This document shows positions 10,821 through 21,766 of a stretch of DNA of 64,000 nt, piece by piece. Within the stretch, counting starts at the first letter, position 1. Each line of letters begins with the position of its first letter. Source of the stretch: Ophthalmolycus amberensis (Eukaryota; Chordata; Actinopteri; Perciformes; Zoarcidae); assembly GCA_024529925.1 (NCBI GenBank), contig JAFEUB010000795.1, forward strand, positions 620,001 through 684,000, written 5' to 3'. A model generated the notes under the pieces. That model did not search any database, was not told the origin of the DNA, and saw only the letters and a list, made by a program, of their open reading frames with translations. The position numbers and the translations under genes are program-made.

Positions 10821-11524
10821 CTACGTGGAAGGCTCAGGGTACTGAAAAACAATGAAAAAATCTGCACCTGAAGTTCCTTTCAGAAAGTGAACATCAGATT
10901 CTCCTATTCCTGTTTCTGCACCGTAAGACCATTTTGGGATGTGGTGCCCACAGAGGCTGATCATGAAACCTGTCGGTGTAGAACCCATGAGAACTTACAG
11001 TTCATGGCCAACAAGAAACAAAGCACCACCTCTAAAGTGTGAAAGCACATCACAGTAAACGATAACAGTTGATTCACCTCACGCTGTTGTGGATTCTGTT
11101 CTTCATTGAGCTGAATGAAAGAGACAATATGTTTGATCTCAATTTACAATCCTTTCCTCAAACTTTAAAGCAATGCTGTATTTCTTCATCATACTGACGC
11201 ACTAATGCAGAATATATACAATCAATCAACCAAAAATAAGAGATCCAGTAGCTCTCATGAAGTACCTGTCTGAAGTTTCCTTTAACAGCCAGACCAATGA
11301 ACTTAAGTCCACATCATGAATTTCACTCAAGTGAAACTGAAGTTGATAGTTTTCCTCTAACAGGTCACTTCATTCAAAAACAGATACAACTTAACAACAA
11401 TCTTCCCTTGAACCTGTAAATATAGTTTCATCAAAAATAATCGTTTTTTTGCTGAAGTACTATCCACAGAAATACAGTCCAGAGTCAGATGAATTCACTT
11501 GTTTGATTTTGAGAAGAAAAAGAA

Positions 11525-11751
11525 ACATTCCTTTATTAGTCCCACGGTGGGGAAATTATTCTCTGCATTTGACCCATCCCTGTATATATAGGGAGCAGTG
11601 GGCTGCCAATGACAGGCGCCCGGGGAGCAGTTAGGGGTACAGTGTCTTGCTCAGGGACACTTCGACACCGGACACGGTGCAGCCGAGGATCGAACCGGTG
11701 ACCTTTCGGTTGGCGGACAACCCTCTCTACCCAGTAAGCCACGGTCGCCCC
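11525..11751 (-). mobile_element. tRNA-derived SINE (fish type), near full length
   Basis: Read on the minus strand it begins GGGGCGACCGTGGCTTACTG, with an A-box-like GTGGCTTACTGGGTAGAG and a B-box GGTTCGATCC, i.e. an RNA polymerase III internal promoter from a tRNA. A conserved body (CTGAGCAAGACACTGTACCC, GGCAGCCCACTGCTCCC) follows, and the tail ends GGGACTAATAAAGGAATG, a LINE-related end. This head-body-tail order is that of teleost V-SINE-like elements; the exact family name was not verified. No clear target duplication was found. Confidence 0.85.
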
Positions 11752-12609
11752 AAAACAGTAGAGATGTTTTGATCTCATTTCAAATTTTCCATTTCTAAAT
11801 CCATAAGAGAAAATAACATGCTGTAACATTTCCTTTAAATACACTTTTAAATAAGTGAATAGTTTCAATCCTGGTGGGTTGAAGTCACCAACACATATTA
11901 TTAATTCACCACTCATCATCTAACTCTCACTATAAACCCTCCATCATCATTGACCTTATGGGCTCCTCCTCCATCAAACATCAATCAAGACAAACTTTGA
12001 CAGAAAGAGAAAGTGTGTGGTAATCATCGAACATTTTGCCAATTATCCATGAATAGACGATATTTATGATCTGCTGGCAGTATAAATAACAAGTGTCTAC
12101 GCTGTGTGACTAATTACATCATTGATAACAAAGTATATTTCATTCTCCACCAAGTTTGGCTCTCTGTGTTCAATAGACCTGTCCTATCAAACACATGGAC
12201 CCATGAGAGAAGTGCATGTTCGTTTTTGTCATATGTTTTGTAAAGTTGCAAAAAACAGATCAAGAAATCACTGAAAAATAACACAGATAATACTGGAATG
12301 AATTTAAATATATACAGTATATATATGATTTTTTTTGTTCATGTAATTCCATTTGTTTGCTTGTAAAATGTCCTAATAGTCAAAGTACCACTTCAATTTG
12401 AAACGTGAAACTCACCAAGCTGACACTCTGTCTGCAAATATATGATCCCTAATTCTGTGCAAATGAAGAAATATTCACTTGGGCTTGTTCACTGTCTTTA
12501 ATAAAGGTTGGATTAAGACCTCTTCTTTTATACATTTAGGAGTTTGGGGGCAGAGGGGAGTGTGCATCAGGAAAATATGTTAGAAATATATCAAAAATAT
12601 ATCGTAATA

Positions 12610-12740
12610 GTTATCATCACAGTCACCATGAAATACATAATCATTGCCATCATCATCATTTATAACATCACCATCATTGCCATCACTAACTTCATACATC
12701 ATCATCACCAACAATATTGTTACATCATCATTTATATAAT
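12610..12740. repeat. Imperfect ATC trinucleotide repeat
   Basis: Dense ATC/ATCATT tract with interruptions. It produces a spurious Ile-rich open frame on the plus strand. Intergenic between polr2l and cend1. Confidence 0.75.
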
Positions 12741-14046
12741 TGAACTTGCTACAGCACATGTGCTAAATGAGGAGTCCTATCTGAATTATTGCATTTATAC
12801 GCTGTTAAAATTATGAAAATAGGTTCTCTCTTCTTTTTTTTTTTTAGTACACTGCCTCGTACAATGTAATGTGAAGTTTGTTTTGGTGTTGGTATACCAT
12901 CTTTTTGATGTGTTTGAGGTGATGATTGTGGTGAATGAGATATGTTCTTGCAATATTTTTGGCCAGCAATGTGTTTAAAATCAACTAATGGTCAGAACTG
13001 TCTTTCTGCCATCTTATGCAATAGATCCCCATGAGCTTTACATAAGAGTGGCCACTATGGTGTACAACTGTACAGGTGAGAGCTTCCTGCAACAAAAGTG
13101 TGACTTTTTGAGTATACTTTACAACAGTAGTTCATCTACACCCCACTTTCATTATCCCAGACCACTCTCTTTACATTAAAGTTGTACATGGTTATGAATG
13201 AGGGTTGGATTTCTTTTAAGTGGAGCACAGTGAAGACATAAACAACTCCCATGTTTTGGTAGCAGGCTGTAAACCTGGTAATGCAACACTAATGGCTGTT
13301 CAGCCTGTTACCGCTATCTACTGTGAGATTGAACCAGCACGACTGTGGACGTTGTGTGAGACATGAAAGGTTATTGATTTGTGACATCATTTGACAGTAA
13401 CATAAAATTCTTTCTTATTCTACAGCAAGAGGTAACCTCACTATATATTTCTCTGACACATACTGTACATGTTTTATCTCCTACAATCTGCTACATCCCA
13501 TTCCTAAACCACTGCATGTTTTTTATTTTCTTTTTATTATTTTTAAACTATTTTTTTAATTGCACTCTTTCAATTGTCTTATTTAAAGGTCAAATACACC
13601 TTAGAACAACTCTGATAGCCAGTATTAATACAAGTTTCAACTTTATGAATCATTATCTTTTAGCAAAGGGAACCAGGCTGATTTTCGGAGCAAGAATTTA
13701 CACATATTGCAATTTTTTGTTAATATTTGTGCAAACGGGATTAAACAACATGAAGCAGTTGATGTAGCTGCCTGTATAGAGTTTAGGCTTTTAGCTAAGT
13801 ACTTTTTATAAAAGGGATTAATACAGATCAGATGCAGTATTGAAGCAACTTCATGCATATATTATGTGTAATTATGCTCCATATACATCCTTTATCGAAA
13901 CTTGAGTGGTTGGATTCACTACAAGTGAAAGCAGGCTAAAAAAAACAAAAATATAAGATACACAGTGACTCCCCATACCCCATCTGTACCATAATAGTCT
14001 GTAAACTACCCGGCAACACAACTCTAACTCATACCCCAATACATAC

Positions 14047-14337
14047 TTAATTTCTCCTCGCCATTAGCAACACTCCCAGCAAGATGGCTCCTGCAGCCAT
14101 AACGGCACCACCAATGAGAAAGGGTTTCAGGTGTTGCAAAGAGTCTGTGCCGGAGGCTGCAGCCTCGTCGCCTGCCGCTGCTGCTTCAGCTTCTGCTGCC
14201 CCATCCTGGGGAGGAGGATGCTCTGGCTCAGGGGCTGCAGGGGCAGGGTCAGCCTTGCGTGGGGCTGCCGGCTCCTTCTTCTCTACTTTAGTTGCCGCCT
14301 TGGGTGCCGGAGCCCCGAACCTGGCCTTGGTTTCCAT
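14047..14337 (-). CDS. cend1: Probable cell cycle exit and neuronal differentiation protein 1 (BM88-like)
   Basis: Single-exon ORF of 96 residues. It starts METKARFGAPAPKAATKVEK, continues as a Lys/Pro/Ala-rich then Ala/Glu-rich hydrophilic segment (to about residue 65), and ends with one hydrophobic helix (about 74-92, FLIGGAVMAAGAILLGVLLM) followed by ARRN. A short cytosolic domain and C-terminal anchor with a tiny basic end is the architecture of CEND1/BM88, a neuronal protein linked to cell-cycle exit, inserted in outer mitochondrial and other membranes. Human CEND1 (about 149 residues) has the same Lys/Pro/Ala composition and ends in a similar helix plus VRKK. In human, CEND1 lies close to POLR2L, which supports the call. 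An acceptor-like CTGTCCCTGAG three bases before the ATG suggests an upstream non-coding exon. Low complexity keeps the assignment below certainty. Confidence 0.72.
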   Translation of the reverse strand: METKARFGAPAPKAATKVEKKEPAAPRKADPAPAAPEPEHPPPQDGAAEAEAAAAGDEAAASGTDSLQHLKPFLIGGAVMAAGAILLGVLLMARRN

Positions 14338-16900
14338 CGACTCAGGGACAGAGGTGTGGTCTGGTCAGGAGGAGTCTTTATTAGGTCAGCTCTGTGCTGC
14401 TTCACTGAGGAAACACAGCAAACAGACACAGACAGATTATCCCTCTGATTTAGGCTCCGACAGCATTTTATCTGCTCTGCTGAATGTAGAGACACCGGCA
14501 TACAAAGGAGGCCTTTAACATCTTTGATTCACTACAACGGTGAAGCAGTCATGGTGGGGCCTTATATGTGACCTTGGAAAAAGATGACATTGATGGGAAC
14601 ACGCTGACGCTCAGAGGACAGGGAATAGTTTATTTTTGTCTCGGCAGCTGTGACATAACCTTCCATTGAAAAAATAATGTCACAACAGCTTCCTGTGTAA
14701 CGCTTTTTCATTGGAAAATCTATCAGTTTTGCAATGGCTGAAGATGGAACTGCAGCTGCAGAGATTGTTCAGAGTCTAGGACTGAATCTCTATTTCTTTG
14801 ACCCCAACAACTAGCAGATGCAATAACGTGTGGATTCAATCTTTCCCCTCGTCTTGCTCTCAGTTCTCTCTGTAAAACTGCACAAATCATGTGTGCTATA
14901 AATGGAGGACAAGATGGAGGGAAGAAATAAGGACCCCCATGACTGCGAGGAAATCAGTGAAACGCAAATGAGGGGAAGAAAATGAAGAACAGTAAACACT
15001 GCTCATTTTGAATGAACACATAGCAGCTCGCCCTTTACAGAAAGTAGGCTGGACACGTCTTTACAAAAATGCTTCCAATTACATCCTGCACTGATGTGAT
15101 GAGAGGAAATAAGGACATTACATACCTCTCCAGCAGCTCTGTAGAGATTACAAGAATAACAGACGGAGGAGGAACTGCAACAGTCTCTGGAAGTGAGAAT
15201 GTCCTGAGTATATACGAAAATGAGAGGAAGAGAGATGGAGGACACTGAAAGAAGGAGGGAGGAGATTTAGAGAGGGAGAGAAGGAGAGACTGGGATGTAC
15301 CATCTAGTCCTTAAAAACAGGGGGGTTCTATTCCACGACACGAAAACCCAGGATGTAATCAAATTACATCCTGGGTTTTAGAGCTTTTTTTTAATAAAGA
15401 ATATTCTCAATCCAGAGAGTTTTTATGGCTACAAATAACTATCACTTTAATTTAGCACAAGTGCGATGCAGTAGGAAAGAGTATTTAGAAAATTAAATTG
15501 GAATTGTTTTGGCTCTGTACTCAAGCACATTTGAGTTCAGATTAAACAATGACTGAGGTTAAAGGGCTGACTTTCACCTTTGGGTGTGTATGAGGCTGTT
15601 TATGTCCATATTATTGACAGTCAGTGTTTTACACATCCCATCATTTTCCCTTTAAACAATGTACAGCTCTTTGCAATAAATAAACCCCGATATTTGCATA
15701 TTTCTGCACCAAAATACTAAGGAAAATTCCTTGAGTGTGAAAATGTCAAAAACCTGTTTCTGACTTTGATTGTTCTGGTTTGTAGGAATCATAAACAAAG
15801 CAAGAGCAGACGGACAAGGCCAGCAGACTGTTTATCATGGATGTAAACACCCTCTGTGGTATAAAACATATACATTATACAGTCTGCACTATACAGAGAA
15901 AAATTCAGATGATTACTTATTAATTTGTTTATTTTTAAGAGTTGACAGTACCACAATCTTTAAGCTGTGGGTAACCACATTAACTGTGCCCTCTGTGTTG
16001 TGCAGAGGGCTCAACATTGAGGGAGAGCTCTCTTTAACCTAACTAAAAAAAAACATGTCAGAGGGACATTACCTGTGATTGACAACAAGTGCACTCACAC
16101 ACATAGAGGTCACACATGCAGTACAAGGACAGATTCTTGTTATGAAATTGGGGCAGAATTAGCAGTGCTTTTCTGCATTTCCCCCCACCAGCACACGCTC
16201 CAGTGATACTCCTCGCCATCATCTTCTCTTCTGTCAGTTCTCATGAGAGGGTTGGACACTAAATGAGTCATGTTGCATTCTTCTCTGTGAAGGGTTGTAA
16301 CCCTGCATCACATTTGCCTTTGTCCATACAAATGTGCTATTACGAAATATTACAATACAAAAAAACAAACTATGGCAAATTCCGTTGCAATTGAAACACC
16401 AATGACAGAGAGCTTTGTATGTATTTTCAGACAGGGGATATTTGCCAAATAACCTGGAGCCCTGAGGTCAGCAGCCTGTGTGAAAGTGAGAAGTCCCTGT
16501 GACTGGACGAGGAAGTGCGCTCGTGAGGTTTTCCCAGGAACTGGATCTCCTTTTTAATACATTGTTGGCATAGCTTTCGTTTTTTCGACAGACGACAGTA
16601 CACACTTCCATGTGTACATGTAACGAGGTGACGCTGATCCACGCCCATTACACGTCGAAAAAAGATTCCAGTTTGTCAAGATGGTAATCGGTTAAGTACG
16701 GAGATGTCGGTGAAATGGATACTGGTTGACGCAAAATACACGGCTAAAGCGATCGGGTTTGAACCCAAATTTGTCAAAAACAACTCAAACTTGAATATCA
16801 AACATACGACGAGATATGTATATTCTCACCGAATATGTACTTTATATATCCCTGATATTCAAAAGCACAATTTAATGTTGTAAGATGGAAGATACGAAGC
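14338..16900. other. Upstream flank of the cend1-like gene, no further gene seen
   Basis: Probably contains the 5' non-coding exon and intron of the minus-strand cend1-like gene, but no exon boundary could be fixed. Apart from the hairpin at 15343-15379 there are only scattered A/T runs. No coding exon of any recognised family appears on either strand. Confidence 0.4.
15343..15379. repeat. Perfect 17-bp hairpin with a three-base loop
   Basis: AAAACCCAGGATGTAAT, loop CAA, then the exact reverse complement ATTACATCCTGGGTTTT. It lies in non-coding DNA upstream of the cend1-like gene. Confidence 0.9.
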
Positions 16901-17129
16901 AACATTGGATATGTGTAAATACAGTTAAGAACCAGAAACTAGATGTTCAACAATGAAGGTGTGTAGCGATTTTAGCATTAACAAATCGGCCAACAGTAGA
17001 CCTCCTACACGTAGGCTATGACTAAATGGCCTAAGCTTAAGGTCCAAATCAGACCCAGTGAACAACATGATTTTTTGATCGTTTAAAATGCAGATTTGTA
17101 TACGTTTTAGACAAATAATGCCTGTACAA

Positions 17130-18450
17130 GTCGTGTTTATTTGCCGCACACGTCAATATGTGCCTGCATCGCTGCCGCCGTGGAACTGGGCCCAATCAAA
17201 TACGCTTTTTGACATGTTTGCGTTAAGTTAGTCGAATTTATTGTTTTTGAACAAACAGACAGCTCCCTGAAAACGAACAACTCACAAACCAAACAAGAGA
17301 CTGGTCTGTCTGTGTCATTTAACAAAGAGGAGCGGCACCCTCTCGGTAAACACCGCCCTCTTTGATTCAGGAGCGGATTCCTTGATATTCAGGAACCACC
17401 AGTGGCGCCCTTTCTCTGCAGGATCTATGAAGTGCCCTGCGGTCTTGGAAAAAACAATACCCAAGTCAGGTGTGCGTAAACATAACGTTGTACGGGATTT
17501 GCGCAGGCAGATGCGGAAGGGGAATAGCCGATTCGTGCGTATTTTTTTTCTGTGGGAGAAATTGTCCGAGGGGTTGGGCCAGAGATCCTGTGGAAAATGC
17601 TGCCTCCGTTTAGCTGCTACCCGTGCCGGAGTTCGGGAGTTGTCCGGATGATGGCACACACAAGCTGCTGACGACAACGTGAAGATCGAAAAGAGGTCGT
17701 CTTGTTCTTCAAACACCCCCCGCGGCACTGCGACCCTTTTTTTTCTCTGTGGATAGAAATCATCATGCCGAGCTCCGACGGAGGGACGTGACAAATGATC
17801 CACACTCCGTGAGCTGCCACAGCCGCCGACGACGTGTTGCAATTACGCGGAGAACCAAGAAGCTGTCGGTCTCTCCAAACGGGTGGAACACGACCGTGTA
17901 ATTTACAACGCTCTTTGATGGCATGCACCAGGCTCGCCTGACAGCCGGCTCATAACCGAGTAAGCTGCGGCTCTTTGATGTCTGTGGATCCATTCATCCT
18001 ACCAGTTGTAATGACGTCTGTACGGTTGTTATAATTCTATCGGTGAGGCATTTGTAAGACCCCCCCCCCCCTCCAAACCCTGGGCCGGGTGTCGGGGAGA
18101 GTGAGGCTGGTCGGCTGTCGGAAGGATATGGGAGAGCGAGCGGAACCGATGCAGTGGGTCTTGGCAAGGCACCGTCAAAATACAGGTGAGCAGCAGGATG
18201 AAGGGAGTGACAGTGTGACTGATTACCTGCCGTCGGCTCTCTGCACATGCAGCGCTGCCAGTCCGCCGCAGCGCGGGCAGTGTGACCCGGCTTTTTAATC
18301 CTCGCTTTAGTGCTGCTTTGACACACATTTCTTAGGCCACATCTCTGTTAGCTACAGGCCCGCAAGATGCCACCTGAGGCAGCCGTCCGGATCAACCGAG
18401 ATGAGAGGCTACTGCCGCCGCTGCTGCTGACCTACCTACCTACATGCACG
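17130..18450 (+). promoter_or_regulatory. dagla: CpG-rich promoter and inferred non-coding exon 1 of dagla
   Basis: This stretch is clearly richer in GC and CpG than its surroundings, notably 17380-17660, 17750-17960 and 18080-18300. A consensus donor, AATACAG|GTGAGC, ends a candidate exon at 18185. Human DAGLA likewise begins with a non-coding exon followed by a very long intron, and the first coding exon here has an acceptor only seven bases before its ATG. The link between 18185 and 32750 is inferred. Start sites are not defined, and the same island could also serve the minus-strand cend1-like gene. Confidence 0.45.
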
Positions 18451-20485
18451 TATAAACACCCAGGACTGCAGCTACATATAGTTCCGTGGTTCAGTTATAG
18501 TGTAATATATATATATATATTTAATTTACTGTGTAAAATGCCATGATAATGACAAATGCCCATCACAAGCTGCACGAGTCCAAAGTGATGTGATAGTTTC
18601 AGTTTGTGTAAAGTGCTGCCAGCTCTCCAAAGTATTCGGTTGAAGTAAGACCCCATTACTAACATTGCTGTTGACTTATTTTCTTATTCTTATTTATAAG
18701 CTATATGATCACTCCACTGTTTGTTTTTTTCCTTACTAGAAGGAGACTTGACTAACCAGACTTGTATAATTTGCAGAGTATGTGCTTTTGGTTGGTCAGT
18801 AGATGACATGTTTCCTTTTTAAGAATAGGACCTGGCACAGCAACAGTAAGGGGAATGTCACACCTGTTTATCACTCACACTGAGAATATTTCGCTGATAA
18901 TTAGGACCGTCCTTTCCTCACGACTTCCAGTTGTGGATGTAGTTCTTATCTACGTCCATGCAAGTGCAAAATGCCTACATCAAGCAATGTTTCAGCATAA
19001 ATGAGATAAATGAGGTGTCGGTTGCAGTGCCAAGCTGTCCCAACGCGCATAATGGACAGCTCGAAGTGCTTTGTAATTTAATAATGTGACAATCTAGTCT
19101 AAAATAGTTGTACACTGTTTGAGCACAACAAGAGATGATGATGAAATATTAGTCGGTACACTTAAAGTGGCACATAGTGTAGTTTAGACCTGTTGTAGTC
19201 TTCTGTTTATGCTAAAGTACCAGATGAGTTTGTTAGGGGCAGAGTGTCTATGGCTCACAGATGAGTTGAGGACTAAAGTCCAGCTTTTATTGACATCTTT
19301 CTTATTTTATTCTCATTTCTGCACTGCGTCCTGCCTCTTACCTGAAGCCTATTGAGTATAGACAAGCTTACACAATAATCATTTTCAACCTAAAAAAAAT
19401 CAACCCAAGCCCATCCATGTAGGGCTGCATCAACACTAGTGTTTACACTTTGTTCCCTGGCATCCCTGTAGGCTTCAACCCATAGTGGAAACCAAGTGCC
19501 TCCAGCGAGTCCTGGCAGATACAGTATGTTGTCTCTTTGTTTTCCAAAACGCACACACAATGTGTGACCTTGTGTGTGAAAACGAGCTCCTCTTCTCTAA
19601 TATTGACTAATTATTTTACATGATTTGCCTGAACTGCCCAGTGCTGGTGTTTGGGTGTTAACAGGTAGTCAAGGAATCACTCTGCTCTGGGAGGAAGCCG
19701 CAGCAAAGTAGAGCATTTAGTTAGTATTCAATTACCGCTTATTTCTCATATAATTCGGACAACAGCCTTAAATGAATGTACGAAGTCTTGTTGCATGTGT
19801 AAATCAGGGATGGTTAGAGTTCAGATATAATGAGTTTATCTACAGGACAGGGTATAATACATGTACTTCTATGTAGTAACATACCATGTAAAAGGTATAA
19901 ATGAGCAGCAGTCCTAAACTGACGATGGCCGTGGGTTTGGTAGCAAAAGTTGTATGTAGTTATAGGACTTTAAAATCTCAGCAGTCCGTCTGTACTGCAT
20001 AGAGGACTTGTAGATGAGTGCTTGTGTGAGAAGAAACACAATTCTACTTTTGAACAGATACATTTAGTGGAAAACTCCCTTCCATTAATCAATATGTTTA
20101 CACATATCAGCCGAACTGGGTCGTGATTTGAGGGAAACCTTTACACTTTTAAGTGAAACTGCAAATATTCACTTCAGGTATGAATTTAATTATTGGAAAA
20201 CAAGATTGCCAGTTACCTCTTGGTATTCATTTGTCAAACATGGGGCTTGAAATGTAAGTTCATGACAGATGACCAGGCCATTAACACTGTCGAGTGCATC
20301 ATGGGACATGTGATTCAAATAAGCCATATGGATGTAGACTCTGTGATAATACCCGGAGGCAGGATTGATGATCAGCAAAGATATTAATAGACAGGAGTGT
20401 GAAAAATACTAATGTGTGAAAAACCTATGGCTGCAGGAGTGTGTTGCATGGACAAACCCCCCCAACAAACAAAAATACATTAATC

Positions 20486-21766
20486 TAGTGGTGTCACGGA
20501 TCGATCCGTGATCCGTTCGGATCAGCCCTCACGGTTCGGATCAGCCCTCACGGTTCGGATCAGCCCTCACGGTTCGGATCACTTGTGAACCGCGGATCAA
20601 TCGAGTATTTTTTTTCTTTTTTTTTTACAGCGTAATCATCATAGTGTGTAATAAAGTTCTACTGTTGCTGTTCCTTTTCAAGTAACAAGTCCCCGAATAT
20701 CAATGCAGAGTGTCAGTGAACAGATATAAAGCAGTAGTGTGTTCACGTGAACGGAGCAGCTTAGAAGCATTTAACGGTGAAGTCATGGCGAGCGGAGGAA
20801 CGTCAGAAGCCGCGGCGTCATTTAAGTCGCAAGTTTGGGAACATTTTGTCTTCCCTGTAACGTATAATGACGGATGAGGGTGGTGGAGGAAACCGTTACG
20901 GTATGTAGGCGTTATTTAAAGAGAGACACACGACAACGGCAAAACATCGGCATGTCCACACATATGAAGAGCCACATCCCGTCTGTCAGCGACGGGGACA
21001 CTCCGTTGTAGAAAACAAAGGATTTCTAAATCTGGTTAAAATGCTTGAGCCACGCTACGAAATCCACTCACGCACCCACTTCAGTATGAAGCTGTTCCAG
21101 GCGTCTATGAGAAGGAAAAGACTGTAGAGACTGCTTTCACCACGGCGGAGTGATTCTTAGTCCGGCGCTGTAGACACGCCCCCTCTGTGAGAGTCACACA
21201 GACACACACCTGGTTCAGGTGCTGACAGAAGCATCAGAGTGAAGCTAGACAGGCCCAATAATATTCCAGTCACCACAGAAAGGTCGACCCTCTCCCCAGA
21301 CAATGGAGATATTCTCATCTTTTTGAAAATAATGTCACAGTAATGGTAAACATTATTGTGTATTTGAATGGCATAACCTGACAGGAAGTAAACATAGACC
21401 CAAGTTGTTGCCGAGCAGTTCAGTTAAGTGTAAACAGTGGAAGCTAGCTCACTGGCTGTTTCTTTCTTTCAAATATTGATGAAAGGACGAGGATATCAGA
21501 ATTGAGTATTCTTGAATGTTTTATTTTTATTTATTTATTTCATTTTGTTTCAAATTGGACACATTCAATATTTTTGTTTTCATGTAAGACTATAGCCCAA
21601 AGTTCTTTGCTTTAAGTGTTCTTGAAGTTCTTTAATTAATAAATGGAAAGCAAAGATATATTTGTCTCCTCCCCTTTTCTTTGTTGATCCGAAAAATGAT
21701 CCGAACCGTGACTCCTGAACCGTGATCCGAACCGAACCGTGAGGTTTGTGATCCGTGACACCCCTA
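20486..21766. mobile_element. Degenerate hAT-superfamily DNA transposon with BED-finger remnant
   Basis: Left end TAGTGGTGTCACGGATC and right end GATCCGTGACACCCCTA are inverted copies with one mismatch, and both subterminal zones are packed with ATCCGAACCGTGA-type motifs. Inside, plus-strand fragments recall a hAT BED zinc-finger transposase: SFKSQVWEHFVFPVTYND near 20820-20870, and in other frames YEIHSRTHFSMK near 21058-21095. They are separated by stops and frameshifts. It is therefore dead and internally shortened. No matching 8-bp target duplication was found, so the ends may have drifted. Confidence 0.8.
20518..20582. repeat. Triplicated 19-base subterminal motif in the hAT element
   Basis: TTCGGATCAGCCCTCACGG is repeated three times head to tail just inside the left terminus. 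Subterminal repeats of this kind are usual transposase-binding arrays in hAT elements. Confidence 0.8.

Larger units (their letters stand above)
9201..14046. other. Intergenic region between polr2l and the cend1-like gene
   Basis: Besides the repeats listed separately (9609-10820, SINE at 11525-11751, ATC tract at 12610-12740), this AT-rich stretch shows no supported exon. Short open frames such as 13381-13767 have no family resemblance, no splice context and strongly biased AT composition. The 3'UTR of the minus-strand cend1-like gene must occupy part of the right end. Confidence 0.5.

Noticed and set aside
11676..11751. Apparent tRNA gene
   Set aside because: The A and B boxes are the head of a SINE; the body and LINE-like tail follow directly and the cloverleaf is not intact.
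12544..12816. Ile-rich 90-codon frame
   Set aside because: Translation of an ATC microsatellite.
13381..13767. 128-codon hydrophobic frame between polr2l and cend1
   Set aside because: Phe/Leu/Ile-rich product of AT-rich DNA; no start context, no relatives recognised.
17315..17842. 175-codon minus-strand open frame in the CpG-rich dagla upstream region
   Set aside because: GC-rich DNA makes long chance frames. No recognisable domain, no splice context, and overlapping frames on the other strand are equally open.
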